Below are positions 44,475-53,595 of a stretch of 64,000 nt of DNA, in pieces. Source of the DNA: Mucilaginibacter glaciei. Lineage in GTDB: Bacteria > Bacteroidota > Bacteroidia > Sphingobacteriales > Sphingobacteriaceae. The translations under genes and the position numbers were made by a program. The stretch is taken from the NCBI RefSeq assembly GCF_014773245.1, contig NZ_JACWMX010000009.1:1-64000 (forward strand), read 5' to 3'. Below the pieces are notes generated by a model. That model was not told the origin of the DNA. It saw only the letters and a program-made list of their open reading frames with translations, and searched no databases. Position 1 is the stretch's first letter, and every line of letters starts with the position of its first letter.

Positions 44475-45461
44475 TTATCTCTTTAAATTCAGGAGCTTAT
44501 CAGCATTCACATAAGCGATTTTTGCAATTTGCGACTCAGAAAGATCTATCGAATTTAAAAACTCAATACCCATTTCATTTGTACTGAAAGGATAGTCGAC
44601 CGAAAACATAATATTATCTATGCCAAAAGTATCTAATGCGATTCTTAATGGCGGCTGGGTAAAAAAGCCACTGGTAGTAATATGAACCTGGTCTTGAAAC
44701 GTATCGGTCAGCGTGCGCTGGTTAGCACCGCCGTTACCGAGTTTGAATGCCCGCTCAGATCTTGCCATCATCATGGGTAACATTTCGCCCATATGGCCGA
44801 TAATTAATTTCAGCTTAGGATATTGATCAAAAATCCCCGAGTAAAGGAGCCGTAATATATGCAACGCGGTTTCTGAATGCCAGCCCCACCCGTAACAGGC
44901 TAAAGCCTCTGCCGTACCTGAATGATTCGGCAATCCACTATAATAAATATTTGCAATCCCTTTTGGTGGCAGTCCAGGATGTAGGTAAATTGGCACATTT
45001 AATCTTTCGGCACGTTCAAGTATGGGGTGAAACTCAGGCTGATCTAAAAACTTATCTTGTGTCAGTCCACGTATCATCGCACCGCAGAAACCGTATTCGG
45101 TTACTGTTCGCTCCAGTTCATCTGCAGCCGCAAAAGGGGCGGTCATAGGCAGGTGGGCGAATGCAGCAAACCGGCTTTCAAAGCCGGCTATCCGTTTGCC
45201 GATCAGGTCGTTGTACTGTACAGCAAAAGCAGGGCCTTTTTCGGCGCTCAACAAATTAGCACCAGAACTATCCACAGAAAGCACTTGCATCGAGATACCA
45301 TTAGCATCCATTGATTTCAAACGCTCCCCGGTGATATCGGCCAGTTTCGGCATAAGCTGTTGCATTCTTTCTGATTTCCCAAAACCGCCTAAAGCATCTT
45401 CAGGTATTTGGCCAGACATCTCAGGAAATGAAATATGTTCTTCAAGTGTTACAATACGCAT
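44475..45461 (-). CDS. Amidohydrolase-family protein (ACMSD / resorcylate decarboxylase-like)
   Basis: A 328-residue TIM-barrel metal enzyme of the amidohydrolase-related (amidohydro_2) group. Family landmarks are the N-terminal LEEHI, YLHPGLPP mid-chain, KLIIGHMGEMLP and the catalytic Asp in MFSVDYPF. The EEH opening in place of HxH is typical of the decarboxylase branch that acts on gamma-resorcylate-like or aminocarboxymuconate-type substrates. With the SDR upstream and AraC downstream it may form a small aromatic-compound module; the substrate is inferred only. Confidence 0.82.
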   Translation of the reverse strand: MRIVTLEEHISFPEMSGQIPEDALGGFGKSERMQQLMPKLADITGERLKSMDANGISMQVLSVDSSGANLLSAEKGPAFAVQYNDLIGKRIAGFESRFAAFAHLPMTAPFAAADELERTVTEYGFCGAMIRGLTQDKFLDQPEFHPILERAERLNVPIYLHPGLPPKGIANIYYSGLPNHSGTAEALACYGWGWHSETALHILRLLYSGIFDQYPKLKLIIGHMGEMLPMMMARSERAFKLGNGGANQRTLTDTFQDQVHITTSGFFTQPPLRIALDTFGIDNIMFSVDYPFSTNEMGIEFLNSIDLSESQIAKIAYVNADKLLNLKR

Positions 45462-45514
45462 ATTATAGAAATTAGAATGTTTGTAAATGAAATCCTGCTA
45501 AAACTTCAAATAGA

Positions 45515-46237
45515 TTACCATGAAGTCTCACCACTATCTTTAAAGAACTTTGCAGTGATGCCGGGGATATTTTGTGCTGCCAGCGTTACAATGGGGGTCG
45601 CACCCTGTTCAACGGATTTCGTTCCTTTGAATTGATTAAGGTCAGTGGCGGTGTGTCCGGGAGTAACACTATTGACACTGATTCCGCTCTCACGCAGTTC
45701 ATTAGCCAGCAGTACGGTAAACGCGTTTAATGCGGTCTTTGAAGAGCCATAAGCATGAAACTTGTCCCTTGATGGGTTTCCTCCCGGGACGCTCATGGCC
45801 GCGAGTGAGCCCACTTCACTTGAAACATTAATAATAGATGATTGTCCAGATTTTTTAAGCAACGGCAGGAACTCCTGCGTTGTTTGTATCACGCCAAAAA
45901 AATTGGTTTCGAATATCCAGCGTAGGTTTTCCAGGCTACATATGGAAAGATCCTGAAGCAGACTACCGACTATACCGGCGTTATTAATCAAAATTTCTAA
46001 TGAACTAACCTTGGCTTCCAATATTTGTCTTGCCTGTCGGACAGATATAATATTGGTCACATCAATTTGAATACTCTCTACATTAGTTATCCCCAGATCA
46101 AGCAACTTTTGAATCGCTTCCATTCCGTTTTCCTTATCTCTACATCCCAAATAAACAAAGTAATCTAATTGGGCGAGTTGCATGGCGGTCTCAAAACCGA
46201 TTCCTTTATTTGCCCCTGTTGTCAACACCGTTTTCAT
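45515..46237 (-). CDS. SDR-family oxidoreductase
   Basis: A 240-residue classical short-chain dehydrogenase of the carbonyl reductase type: TTGANKGIG cofactor motif, NNAGIVGS, INVSSEVGS and catalytic YGSSK, with SVTPGHTATDL following. All catalytic residues are present. It precedes the amidohydrolase gene by 53 bp on the same strand and may act on the same pathway. Confidence 0.86.
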   Translation of the reverse strand: MKTVLTTGANKGIGFETAMQLAQLDYFVYLGCRDKENGMEAIQKLLDLGITNVESIQIDVTNIISVRQARQILEAKVSSLEILINNAGIVGSLLQDLSICSLENLRWIFETNFFGVIQTTQEFLPLLKKSGQSSIINVSSEVGSLAAMSVPGGNPSRDKFHAYGSSKTALNAFTVLLANELRESGISVNSVTPGHTATDLNQFKGTKSVEQGATPIVTLAAQNIPGITAKFFKDSGETSW

Positions 46238-46625
46238 AGCCTTTATTTAATGTTAGTTTAAACGACTTATACAGCGTTTAGTATATTAAATTGAAGCTAC
46301 AAATTTAAACCGGTCTGCTAATTGACATCAAGACAACGTTCAGGGTTGTAATAGGACTATTCAGGGATTAACTACACTGTGAGCGTTTTCAAACTTCACA
46401 GTCACGGGTAACGTTAGCGTTAAATGAAGGTAAGAGAGGGGTGCTAATAGAAATGATTAACTATATATTATTTTGTTGATCCCCAGACTGGACATAATTC
46501 GAACCAATTATTAGAAAATTTAAAGTTTTTAAGCGCCCTCTAAATAGCTTAAGATTGGCTATCAATAATCATGGCGCTTAATGCGTCTCCGAAGAAATGC
46601 TTCTTTTATATTTATCCAATTTATT
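46238..46625. other. Intergenic region with coding-tag copy 5
   Basis: 388 bp between the SDR gene and the LytTR regulator gene. Apart from coding-tag copy 5 near its centre I see no gene, terminator or RNA. Confidence 0.5.
46490..46543 (+). repeat. C-terminal coding tag, copy 5
   Basis: The frame reads GHNSNQLLENLKFLSAL and stops at TAA. G, S, N, Q, L and K coincide with copy 1 (GIISNQFIKDLKRLAG) and I/L and D/N changes are conservative. The spacing from the glycine to the Leu-Lys pair is identical. Confidence 0.55.
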
Positions 46626-47372
46626 TTAAAGCCATCCAAACTTCTCTATAAGTCTTTCCTTCTGATTTCGCGCTACCGGTATACTTTTATCATTGGAGAG
46701 TATGAGGTAATTGCCTTCGCCACGGACATATTTCTTAATGTGATCCAGGTTAACCAGGTATTGACGGTGCACTCGCAAAAAATTTCGCTTTTCTAATACT
46801 TCCTGTATATCGCCTAGTGTTTTGGCTACAGTGTGCTGATGGCCATCAATCATAATAAAACGGGTGTAATTGTTGTCAGACTCGCAATAAATTACATTTT
46901 TGATTTCTGCAAAGGCTACTCCGTTTTGAAATGGCAAAGCTATTTTATCAGGGAAGGACTTTTCACCACCATTCAACTGTTGTTTCAACAAGCTAAGCTG
47001 TAGTTTAACGGGGAACCGTCGGTACTCTGCTTTTTCAACAGCGGCTTTAAGGTCTTTGCCATCAATGGGTTTTAGCAGGTAATCCAACGCACTAAAGCGG
47101 AAGGCTTTTACCGCAAATTGATCGTATGCGGTCACAAATACCAGGCTGAAATTGATATGGCCTATTTTTTCCAATAGCTGAAACCCGTTCATTATCGGCA
47201 TTTCAATATCGAGGAAAACAATATCGGGCAGTAGTTCAGTTATTTTTGCAAGCCCCTCGTTACTTTCTGTGCAGTTGGCTACTACTTGTACCTGTGGGCA
47301 ATACATTTTTAGCTGCAATGCCAATAGCTTTACGCAATCCGGTTCATCATCTATAATAACAGCTTTAAGCAT
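46626..47372 (-). CDS. LytTR-family response regulator
   Basis: A 248-residue response regulator. The receiver has the acidic pair D8/D9, the phospho-acceptor D55 (IVFLDIEMP), the switch Thr in FVTAYD and the conserved Lys in LLKPIDG. The C-terminal LytTR DNA-binding domain shows NVIYCESDNNYTRF and FLRVHRQYLVNLDHIKKYVRG. It is encoded 9 bp after the sensor kinase, as is usual for LytS/LytR-type pairs. Confidence 0.92.
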   Translation of the reverse strand: MLKAVIIDDEPDCVKLLALQLKMYCPQVQVVANCTESNEGLAKITELLPDIVFLDIEMPIMNGFQLLEKIGHINFSLVFVTAYDQFAVKAFRFSALDYLLKPIDGKDLKAAVEKAEYRRFPVKLQLSLLKQQLNGGEKSFPDKIALPFQNGVAFAEIKNVIYCESDNNYTRFIMIDGHQHTVAKTLGDIQEVLEKRNFLRVHRQYLVNLDHIKKYVRGEGNYLILSNDKSIPVARNQKERLIEKFGWL

Positions 47373-47381
47373 ATATTGGGG

Positions 47382-49400
47382 TTAGATAGGAATTTGAATG
47401 GTGACTTTTGTTCCTATGGCTTTATTCATAGCATCCTTCAAATCGGTTATTCTTACATCTGCCTCCATCTTATATAATTGGTTAATTATATCTATCCTTT
47501 CAGAAGTCATTTTTAAGCCGAAAGATTTTTGCCGCGTGGCCGATTTACTTTTATACGCTGCAGCCAGCTCCCGCCCAACGCCGTTATCGGTAATTTCAAT
47601 ATGCAGCAAATGCTCCAATGGCAGGGTAACATCTATTTTTATATTACCGCCATCCTTTTTATGCATCAGGCCATGCCATATCGCATTCTCTACGTAAGGC
47701 TGCAAAAGTAAAGGGGGAACATCGGTGAATTGCTGGTCTATCGCCGGATCTACGTTAATGTCGTATTGTACCTTATTTTTAAAGCGCATGGCTTCCAGCT
47801 TTATATACAAACGCAGTGTTTCCAGCTCTTTTTGCAAGGTAACCTTTTCTGATTGAGAGTTTTCAAGCACCAGCCGGATCAACTGCGAAAAAATGGTTAA
47901 GTATTCAGATGCTGTTTGCGAATCATTTTCGAGTGTATACAGCTTAATGGAGTTAAGGCAATTGAATATAAAATGCGGGTTCATTTGCGCGCGCAACGCT
48001 GTCATTTCAGTTTCGGCTATTTTTTGCTCAAACTCGGTTCGTACCTGTTTTATTTTTTGTGCTTCGCTGATGCTGCTCTGCAATTGAAGCTCATTGGTTT
48101 TTTTGGTCAGCGCATTTTCTAATTGCAAAGCATAAGATGCCTGCATCCTGTTCCTTTCAATAAGAACCAGTTTGGCGCGATAGGATAAGGCAAATGAAAA
48201 GCAAATAGCCTCTATAGTTAAACCCAGTAAAAAGAAAGCCGGTATGAAAATGATAATCATAAAAAGCTCCCGGCTATGGGAAGGTATTTTATAGGTAATG
48301 CCGGTAAATGGCAGGAACCACAATAACAGCAAGCTCATTAAGCCGCCGAAAAGGAACCATTTGACGGGTTCTTTACTTTTTGCGGTAAGCACCAGCAAAA
48401 CCAAATTAAGCATCACTGTAGGCCATACCGAAGTTACAGTACCATAGTAGTTTTTATTAAATATAAACCAGCCAGTCCGAACCTGCACAAACTCAGCCAG
48501 CATTTGGAATATAGCAATGCCAATTAATATGTTAATGATTAACCAGCCTTTTTGGAAATGGGTAGGTAAACTTAACATTTTGCCGATGAAGAGTGCATAG
48601 AGTACAGGGATCAAAAAAGTAAAAACTGAAAATATCAGATCGCGTATAAACGGTGTAAATAGCATTAACTGCATCCTTATATCCAACCAAAACAAACCCA
48701 TTAAAAAGGATGCGATGGTATAACTTACATACCATATAAAGGCGGCATCTCGGTATAAATAATATTGGTAAATAGCGAAAATGCTGATGAATAACAAACA
48801 ACCACATAAAATAGACAGCATCGAAAAAAGATACCTATCCCCATTAAAACCTTCGTAACCGCCCTTTAAAGACAGATAGGGTGTTTGCAGTTTAATCTCA
48901 GGCGGCACGAATTGAGCTTTACGATCTTCAGTTCGTACATAGCATATTATTGTTGAACCCGGCAATACAATAGCCGCCAGCCCTTGGCGCAAGGCCAGCT
49001 TACCTTTAACCTCGTACGCGCCGCTTAAGGCTTTTAGCCGGTTATCAACATACAAACGGGTGAAACAATGCGGCGATAACCCTACACGCAGATCAAGCGT
49101 ATCGGATAACGATGGGTTGCAGATGACAAACTTAAACCATTGAATGATCAGTGGCCTTGATGAATACTCTGTCTCTCGGTAGGCTTTAGTAAAAGCAATA
49201 AACCGCTGCTTTTTTATCTCGCTAAAACTAAGGGGTTCATCGGCCCGGTCCTCATAAAACAAGACCTGGCCAGCAATATCAAGAGGTTTCACCCATTTTG
49301 GCTGCCCGTTCAATACAATCGTATCCTGGCCTTTTACAGGCAGGCTAAAGAGAATAAAAAGGAAACTTAGGATATATACAGCGCGCATATGTCGAGGCAT
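47382..49400 (-). CDS. 7TMR-DISM sensor histidine kinase (LytS/YehU type)
   Basis: A 672-residue membrane sensor. After a signal peptide (AVYILSFLFILFSLPVKG) comes a periplasmic beta-domain of the 7TMR-DISMED2 type, then seven helices, a coiled coil, and a His_kinase domain with MNPHFIFNCLNSIKLYTLEND followed by the ATPase domain (PYVENAIWHGL; ITDNGVG; GLKMTSERI). The start is set at an ATG; a GTG seven codons upstream and an ATG four codons downstream are alternatives. It probably signals to the adjacent LytTR regulator. Divergent NTF2-like genes 240 bp away are possible targets. Confidence 0.9.
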   Translation of the reverse strand: MPRHMRAVYILSFLFILFSLPVKGQDTIVLNGQPKWVKPLDIAGQVLFYEDRADEPLSFSEIKKQRFIAFTKAYRETEYSSRPLIIQWFKFVICNPSLSDTLDLRVGLSPHCFTRLYVDNRLKALSGAYEVKGKLALRQGLAAIVLPGSTIICYVRTEDRKAQFVPPEIKLQTPYLSLKGGYEGFNGDRYLFSMLSILCGCLLFISIFAIYQYYLYRDAAFIWYVSYTIASFLMGLFWLDIRMQLMLFTPFIRDLIFSVFTFLIPVLYALFIGKMLSLPTHFQKGWLIINILIGIAIFQMLAEFVQVRTGWFIFNKNYYGTVTSVWPTVMLNLVLLVLTAKSKEPVKWFLFGGLMSLLLLWFLPFTGITYKIPSHSRELFMIIIFIPAFFLLGLTIEAICFSFALSYRAKLVLIERNRMQASYALQLENALTKKTNELQLQSSISEAQKIKQVRTEFEQKIAETEMTALRAQMNPHFIFNCLNSIKLYTLENDSQTASEYLTIFSQLIRLVLENSQSEKVTLQKELETLRLYIKLEAMRFKNKVQYDINVDPAIDQQFTDVPPLLLQPYVENAIWHGLMHKKDGGNIKIDVTLPLEHLLHIEITDNGVGRELAAAYKSKSATRQKSFGLKMTSERIDIINQLYKMEADVRITDLKDAMNKAIGTKVTIQIPI

Positions 49401-49640
49401 TTTTAAAAGTACGCAAAGCACACGGCATTACTTAAACTTTATGGTGAACAGTTGTTTTTTTGAGTGAATGGAAAAAGGGGCCGATTAATTTCTGTTAACT
49501 AAATAAATAATGCCCTTTGCTCAAATTACCCGCCACTGGACTGTTACCGCTTTCATGCCCTTTTTAAAGGATGCAGCTTTACAGCAACGAACTCAATTCG
49601 ATCAATCGAAACCAAACATTTGCTAAAACTTCAAATCAAC

Positions 49641-50600
49641 ATGAAAAAAATTAACAACATCCCCAAATGGATCACAAGCATCGCAATGTTACTCGTTGCA
49701 AGTATGGCTGTAGCGCAGGTGCCGCCCGCTGGCAAATACGATACCACCAGTTACCCTGACGACAGAAAAGCTATTGAAAAACTAATCGCAAATGATGGCG
49801 ACGACCAATATTTAAATGATGACTATGTTTCGGTTAGCCCCGATGGTAAAGTTTACTATGGTGCCGAAGCCTGGAAGCAAAGCTTAAAAGGCCTGAAATT
49901 TAAGTCGATAAAACCGGTACCCGGCACTTCGATCTTAAGGATATACAATGCTGATGCCGCAGTAAGAAACGTAATATTTGATGTAAGTGTTATAACTCCA
50001 AAAGGCGATGACGCGCTCAAGCTGATCGTAAGGGAGACGTATGTGAAGCAAAATGGCAAATGGCATATTGTTGGCGGCCAGGGTACGCGGATGATGAGCC
50101 AGGAAGAACAAGCAAGTTTAAGTTTAGGAAGTAGTGTAAAACCGTCATATGATGCCGCGCCATTTACCCCGCCGGCCGGCAAATACAACACCACCAATTA
50201 CCCCGCAGAGCGTAAAGCAATTGAGGCGCTGCGTATGCTGCCCGATAGCGCCACACACCTAAACGACGATTACATTGCTGTTGGCCCTGAAGGCCGTATA
50301 TCTTACGGGCTGAAACAATGGCAGGAAGGATTTGCAACAACCGCTGTAAAATTTAAAGGGGTAACGCCGCTGTGGGGATCATGTTTTATGCGGGTTTATA
50401 ATGGCGATACAGCCGTGAAAAATATAATAGCCGATGTGTTGTTTGATACTCCTAAAGGCGATCAATACATCACCGTTATCCGCACCGAAACCTATATTAA
50501 ACAAAATGGCAAATGGTATTTTGTAGGCGGGCAGGGTACCAGGAAGGCCACGGCGGAAGAAAAGGAAAACATGGGCGTAAAAGTTTCAGAGAAAAACTAA
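49641..50600 (+). CDS. Exported protein with two NTF2-like domains
   Basis: A 319-residue secreted protein: signal peptide to MAVAQ, then two homologous domains of about 140 residues. Each starts with PPAGKYDTT or PPAGKYNTT, has LNDDYVSVSPDGK or LNDDYIAVGPEGR, and ends with KQNGKWHIVGGQGTR or KQNGKWYFVGGQGTR. The fold prediction (helix, then curved sheet ending WxxVGGQ) fits NTF2-like/DUF4440 proteins. No catalytic residue can be assigned. A third copy of the domain is in the lipoprotein gene at 51.2 kb. Confidence 0.78.
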   Translation: MKKINNIPKWITSIAMLLVASMAVAQVPPAGKYDTTSYPDDRKAIEKLIANDGDDQYLNDDYVSVSPDGKVYYGAEAWKQSLKGLKFKSIKPVPGTSILRIYNADAAVRNVIFDVSVITPKGDDALKLIVRETYVKQNGKWHIVGGQGTRMMSQEEQASLSLGSSVKPSYDAAPFTPPAGKYNTTNYPAERKAIEALRMLPDSATHLNDDYIAVGPEGRISYGLKQWQEGFATTAVKFKGVTPLWGSCFMRVYNGDTAVKNIIADVLFDTPKGDQYITVIRTETYIKQNGKWYFVGGQGTRKATAEEKENMGVKVSEKN

Positions 50601-50609
50601 CAGCAATCC

Positions 50610-51218
50610 ATGCACTACCTCAAAACAATTGTAATCACCGGTTTATATAGCCACCTGTTCTTTGTGTTTGTGTTTATTCTGATGCATTTCATCAGGCCGG
50701 ATAAAAGCATATTGGCCAGCTTTGTAAGTGAGTACGCCGTGGGTAATTACGGCTGGTTGATGACCACAGGTTTCTTTAGTATAGCAATAGGTGCATTGTG
50801 CCTTATTGCGGGGCTACTAATCACCATTAAGGCATCTAAAACCGCAATTACTACATTGGTTATTTGGTGTATCGGGGCTTTCCTTTTCTCCATATTTACT
50901 ACCGACCTACCCGGCGAGACCCCAACACCGCAAGGTTTAATTCATGGTTTATCTGCACTAATAGCTTTGTTTAGTTTAGGTATAGCCATCATTGCCTGGG
51001 GTTTTACTTTTAATATAATCAATACCTGGCAACATATGGCCAAAATCTCCTGCCTTTTCGGGGTAACAAGTGCTGTGGTATTTATTTCGTTTTTACTCAG
51101 CCCGCCATCATTAAGGGGCCTTAGTGAGCGGATACTGATAGTTTGGGATATAACCTGGATTATACTGGTGAGCAGGCAACTATATATCAAATTAACGCAA
51201 TCAACTTTAACATTTTAA
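50610..51218 (+). CDS. DUF998 family membrane protein
   Basis: A 202-residue protein with six hydrophobic helices. SEYAVGNYGWLMTTGFF and FTTDLPGETPTPQGLIHGLSAL are typical DUF998 motifs. The family is uncharacterised; it has some likeness to cytochrome b561-like bundles. It lies 9 bp after the double NTF2-like gene and 9 bp before the lipoprotein, so one transcript is likely. Confidence 0.82.
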   Translation: MHYLKTIVITGLYSHLFFVFVFILMHFIRPDKSILASFVSEYAVGNYGWLMTTGFFSIAIGALCLIAGLLITIKASKTAITTLVIWCIGAFLFSIFTTDLPGETPTPQGLIHGLSALIALFSLGIAIIAWGFTFNIINTWQHMAKISCLFGVTSAVVFISFLLSPPSLRGLSERILIVWDITWIILVSRQLYIKLTQSTLTF

Positions 51219-51227
51219 AACTTACAT

Positions 51228-51839
51228 ATGAAACCTATCCTATTTCTTTTATCCGCTTTACTGATGGTGCTATCTGCCTGTGAAAAAAAGGTAGACCATA
51301 AAGTTTATTTATTGACCAAAGCCGACTCCACACAACTGGATTTAACCAGCAACCCCGAAGTACGAAAGGAGGTAATTGCTTACATGCACGCTATTGCGCC
51401 TGATAAACCAGGGGCTGCAAAGCTAACCGCCGCAAGTAGCGCTGACCTTGTTGCCGTAGGGCCGGAAGGGTTAAGATCAATTAGCGGCGGCGCTTGGAAA
51501 AAAAATGCAGAGAACGACGGCATTGTATTTAAAAATGTAATTGTGGTGCCTGGCACTGAAATAGTACGGCTGTATAACGATGGCAAAACGGCCGTGAGAA
51601 ATGTGTTGCTGGATGTAACGTTAGGCACGCCGGTTGGCGAAATGAATTTAGATGTGATGCGCCTGGAAACATACATCAAAAAAGGAGATTACTGGTGTAT
51701 GGTAGCCGGGCAGGGAACCATGCCTTTTGACCGGTTGGATGTGATGAAAACCCTGGTTATCCGAATCCTCCTGGCATTTATCACCGGCTTGCTCATCATG
51801 TTTCTAATTATGCGCCGTAAACTGAATAAGCTAAAATGA
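51228..51839 (+). CDS. Lipoprotein with NTF2-like domain and C-terminal helix
   Basis: A 203-residue protein. A lipoprotein signal (MVLSACEKK) is followed by a single copy of the domain seen twice in the gene at 49.6 kb: ADLVAVGPEGLRSISGGAWKK, VVPGTEIVRLYNDGKTAVRNVLLDV, ETYIKKGDYWCMVAGQGT. A C-terminal helix (IRILLAFITGLLIMFLIMRR) follows, so it may be anchored at both ends. Function unknown. It is the third gene of the same transcript. Confidence 0.75.
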   Translation: MKPILFLLSALLMVLSACEKKVDHKVYLLTKADSTQLDLTSNPEVRKEVIAYMHAIAPDKPGAAKLTAASSADLVAVGPEGLRSISGGAWKKNAENDGIVFKNVIVVPGTEIVRLYNDGKTAVRNVLLDVTLGTPVGEMNLDVMRLETYIKKGDYWCMVAGQGTMPFDRLDVMKTLVIRILLAFITGLLIMFLIMRRKLNKLK

Positions 51840-51935
51840 AGTGAAAGCGTTTGTGATGAAAATAAAATATGCCGATTTTTTACCACCATAATCCCTTGCC
51901 TTTAAGCCAATTTTGAAATAAAAACCAAACTAATC

Positions 51936-52637
51936 ATGGAAAAGACCTATCAAAATGTTAGCTACTTTGTAGTAGTGATTTTAGCCTTTGTAATCTGGGG
52001 CTTTTACCGGACTTATTTCGGCTTGTTTCCCTCTTTTAATGGCATAACCACAGTACAGCACTTTCATGGAATGATGATGTTAAGTTGGTTTGCTATGCTT
52101 ATTGTTCAGCCATTTTTAATACGGTATAAAAGATACGAGCTGCACCGCAACCTGGGTAAGGTATCTTATATATTGGTCCCATTAATATTGCTTTCCATTT
52201 TCTTAGTTACCAAAGGCCAGTTTCTGCGTTTGGCACCAACTATACCTAAAGTGCAAAATGTGGCAAGCCTGGCATTGAACCTACCGGACATCTTCGCATT
52301 TGCTGCCTTATACACCTTGGCCCTGGTTTATAAAAAAAATAGTGCTTACCATATGCGATACATGATAGCTACTGCCTTTTTAATGCTTGGCCCAGGCGTA
52401 GGCAGGGCAATGATTATTTACGGCGGCGTGCCATTTCCGTTGGCTATAGAATATTCGCTTTTATTAACAGATGCCTTAGCCATTGGCTTTATTATTTACG
52501 ACTTGATAAATAAAAGGCCCTACAAGCCTTACCTGGTTACCCTGGGCATTGTGCTTTTTATGCACTTGATCTGGCAGTTCCAGCTTTCGGCAGCCTGGCA
52601 GGCGGTTGCAGGCGGGTTTGCACAACTATTTTTTTAA
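51936..52637 (+). CDS. Seven-helix membrane protein of unknown function
   Basis: A 233-residue protein with about seven hydrophobic segments. Histidines sit in or near helices (QHFHGMMMLSWF, ELHRNLGKVSY, YHMRYM, FMHLIWQ), reminiscent of haem-binding or ferric-reductase-like bundles, but no family can be named with confidence. It follows the NTF2-like cluster by about 100 bp in the same direction. Confidence 0.65.
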   Translation: MEKTYQNVSYFVVVILAFVIWGFYRTYFGLFPSFNGITTVQHFHGMMMLSWFAMLIVQPFLIRYKRYELHRNLGKVSYILVPLILLSIFLVTKGQFLRLAPTIPKVQNVASLALNLPDIFAFAALYTLALVYKKNSAYHMRYMIATAFLMLGPGVGRAMIIYGGVPFPLAIEYSLLLTDALAIGFIIYDLINKRPYKPYLVTLGIVLFMHLIWQFQLSAAWQAVAGGFAQLFF

Positions 52638-52697
52638 AAACTATAATAGCCTAACTATTCATTATCAATTAATTAAACTGTATTTTTAATAATTATT

Positions 52698-53585
52698 TTG
52701 AGGGAAATTAAACCTTTATTCCTAATTGCTTTGCTACGTTACCTTTATCCCGATCAAATAACAGCACAATACATAAAGCATTACTTTTTACTGAGTTTTG
52801 TTTTTGATGCCCGTAACAAAGTGCCGGTAAAACCGTATCCGGCCTGCCCGGATCAGGGTATTACATTCTATGTTCGAGGTGATCTTTTTTCCGAGATCCC
52901 CGGGATAAAGGTTTCAGAAAAAAGGGCACGTTCGGTAATTATGGGGCAAAATACCTGCAGGCATAACTTGTATCCGCCTAATGACTATATCATGTTTCAT
53001 GTAAGGTTTCAGCCGGGCGCTTTTTACCAGCTTTTTAAAATACCCATGACCGAGTTTATCGATCAAAATATCGATGCCGAACTGGTACTGGGCAACGTGA
53101 TAAAAGAGCTTAACGAACAAATGGCAAACACTAAAAACCCTGAAGATTTTCAATTCATATTTGAAAGGTTTTTATGGAAAAAGATAGGGCAGGCAAAAGA
53201 TTTTATCCACCCGGTTGATAAAATTGGCGGGCTTATTCTTAATTGCCCACAAAATTTCAGATTCGAAACTTATGCTAACCTGGCCTGCCTCAGCATCAGC
53301 CAGTTTGAACGTACCTTTACCCGACAGATAGGTATTTCGCCTAAATTTTATGCCAGGATTTGCCGTTTTTACCAGGCTTACGGACTGAAACAGCAATGCC
53401 CCCATTTAAGTTGGCTTACCATCGCTATACAAACAGGCTATTCAGATTATCAGCATTTGGTTAAGGATTTTAAACAGTTTTCAGGCAATACACCAAACTC
53501 CCTGATCACCGAAAGTGAACATGCCCCGGAAAGGGTGCTTGGATATACGGATTTTTCAGCCACAGGCTTATTTCATAGGATATAA
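52698..53585 (+). CDS. AraC-family regulator with DUF6597-like N-terminus, paralog 1
   Basis: A 295-residue regulator beginning at a TTG, as no ATG occurs in a suitable place. The N-terminal domain has FVFDARNKVPVKPYPACPDQGITFYVRG, and the C-terminal HTH has LSISQFERTFTRQIGISPKFYARICR and LTIAIQTGYSDYQHLVKDFKQF. The tandem neighbour shares the same plan. Ligand and targets are unknown; the NTF2-like/DUF998 genes upstream are candidates. Confidence 0.8.
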   Translation: MREIKPLFLIALLRYLYPDQITAQYIKHYFLLSFVFDARNKVPVKPYPACPDQGITFYVRGDLFSEIPGIKVSEKRARSVIMGQNTCRHNLYPPNDYIMFHVRFQPGAFYQLFKIPMTEFIDQNIDAELVLGNVIKELNEQMANTKNPEDFQFIFERFLWKKIGQAKDFIHPVDKIGGLILNCPQNFRFETYANLACLSISQFERTFTRQIGISPKFYARICRFYQAYGLKQQCPHLSWLTIAIQTGYSDYQHLVKDFKQFSGNTPNSLITESEHAPERVLGYTDFSATGLFHRI

Positions 53586-53595
53586 TACTTAGCGC

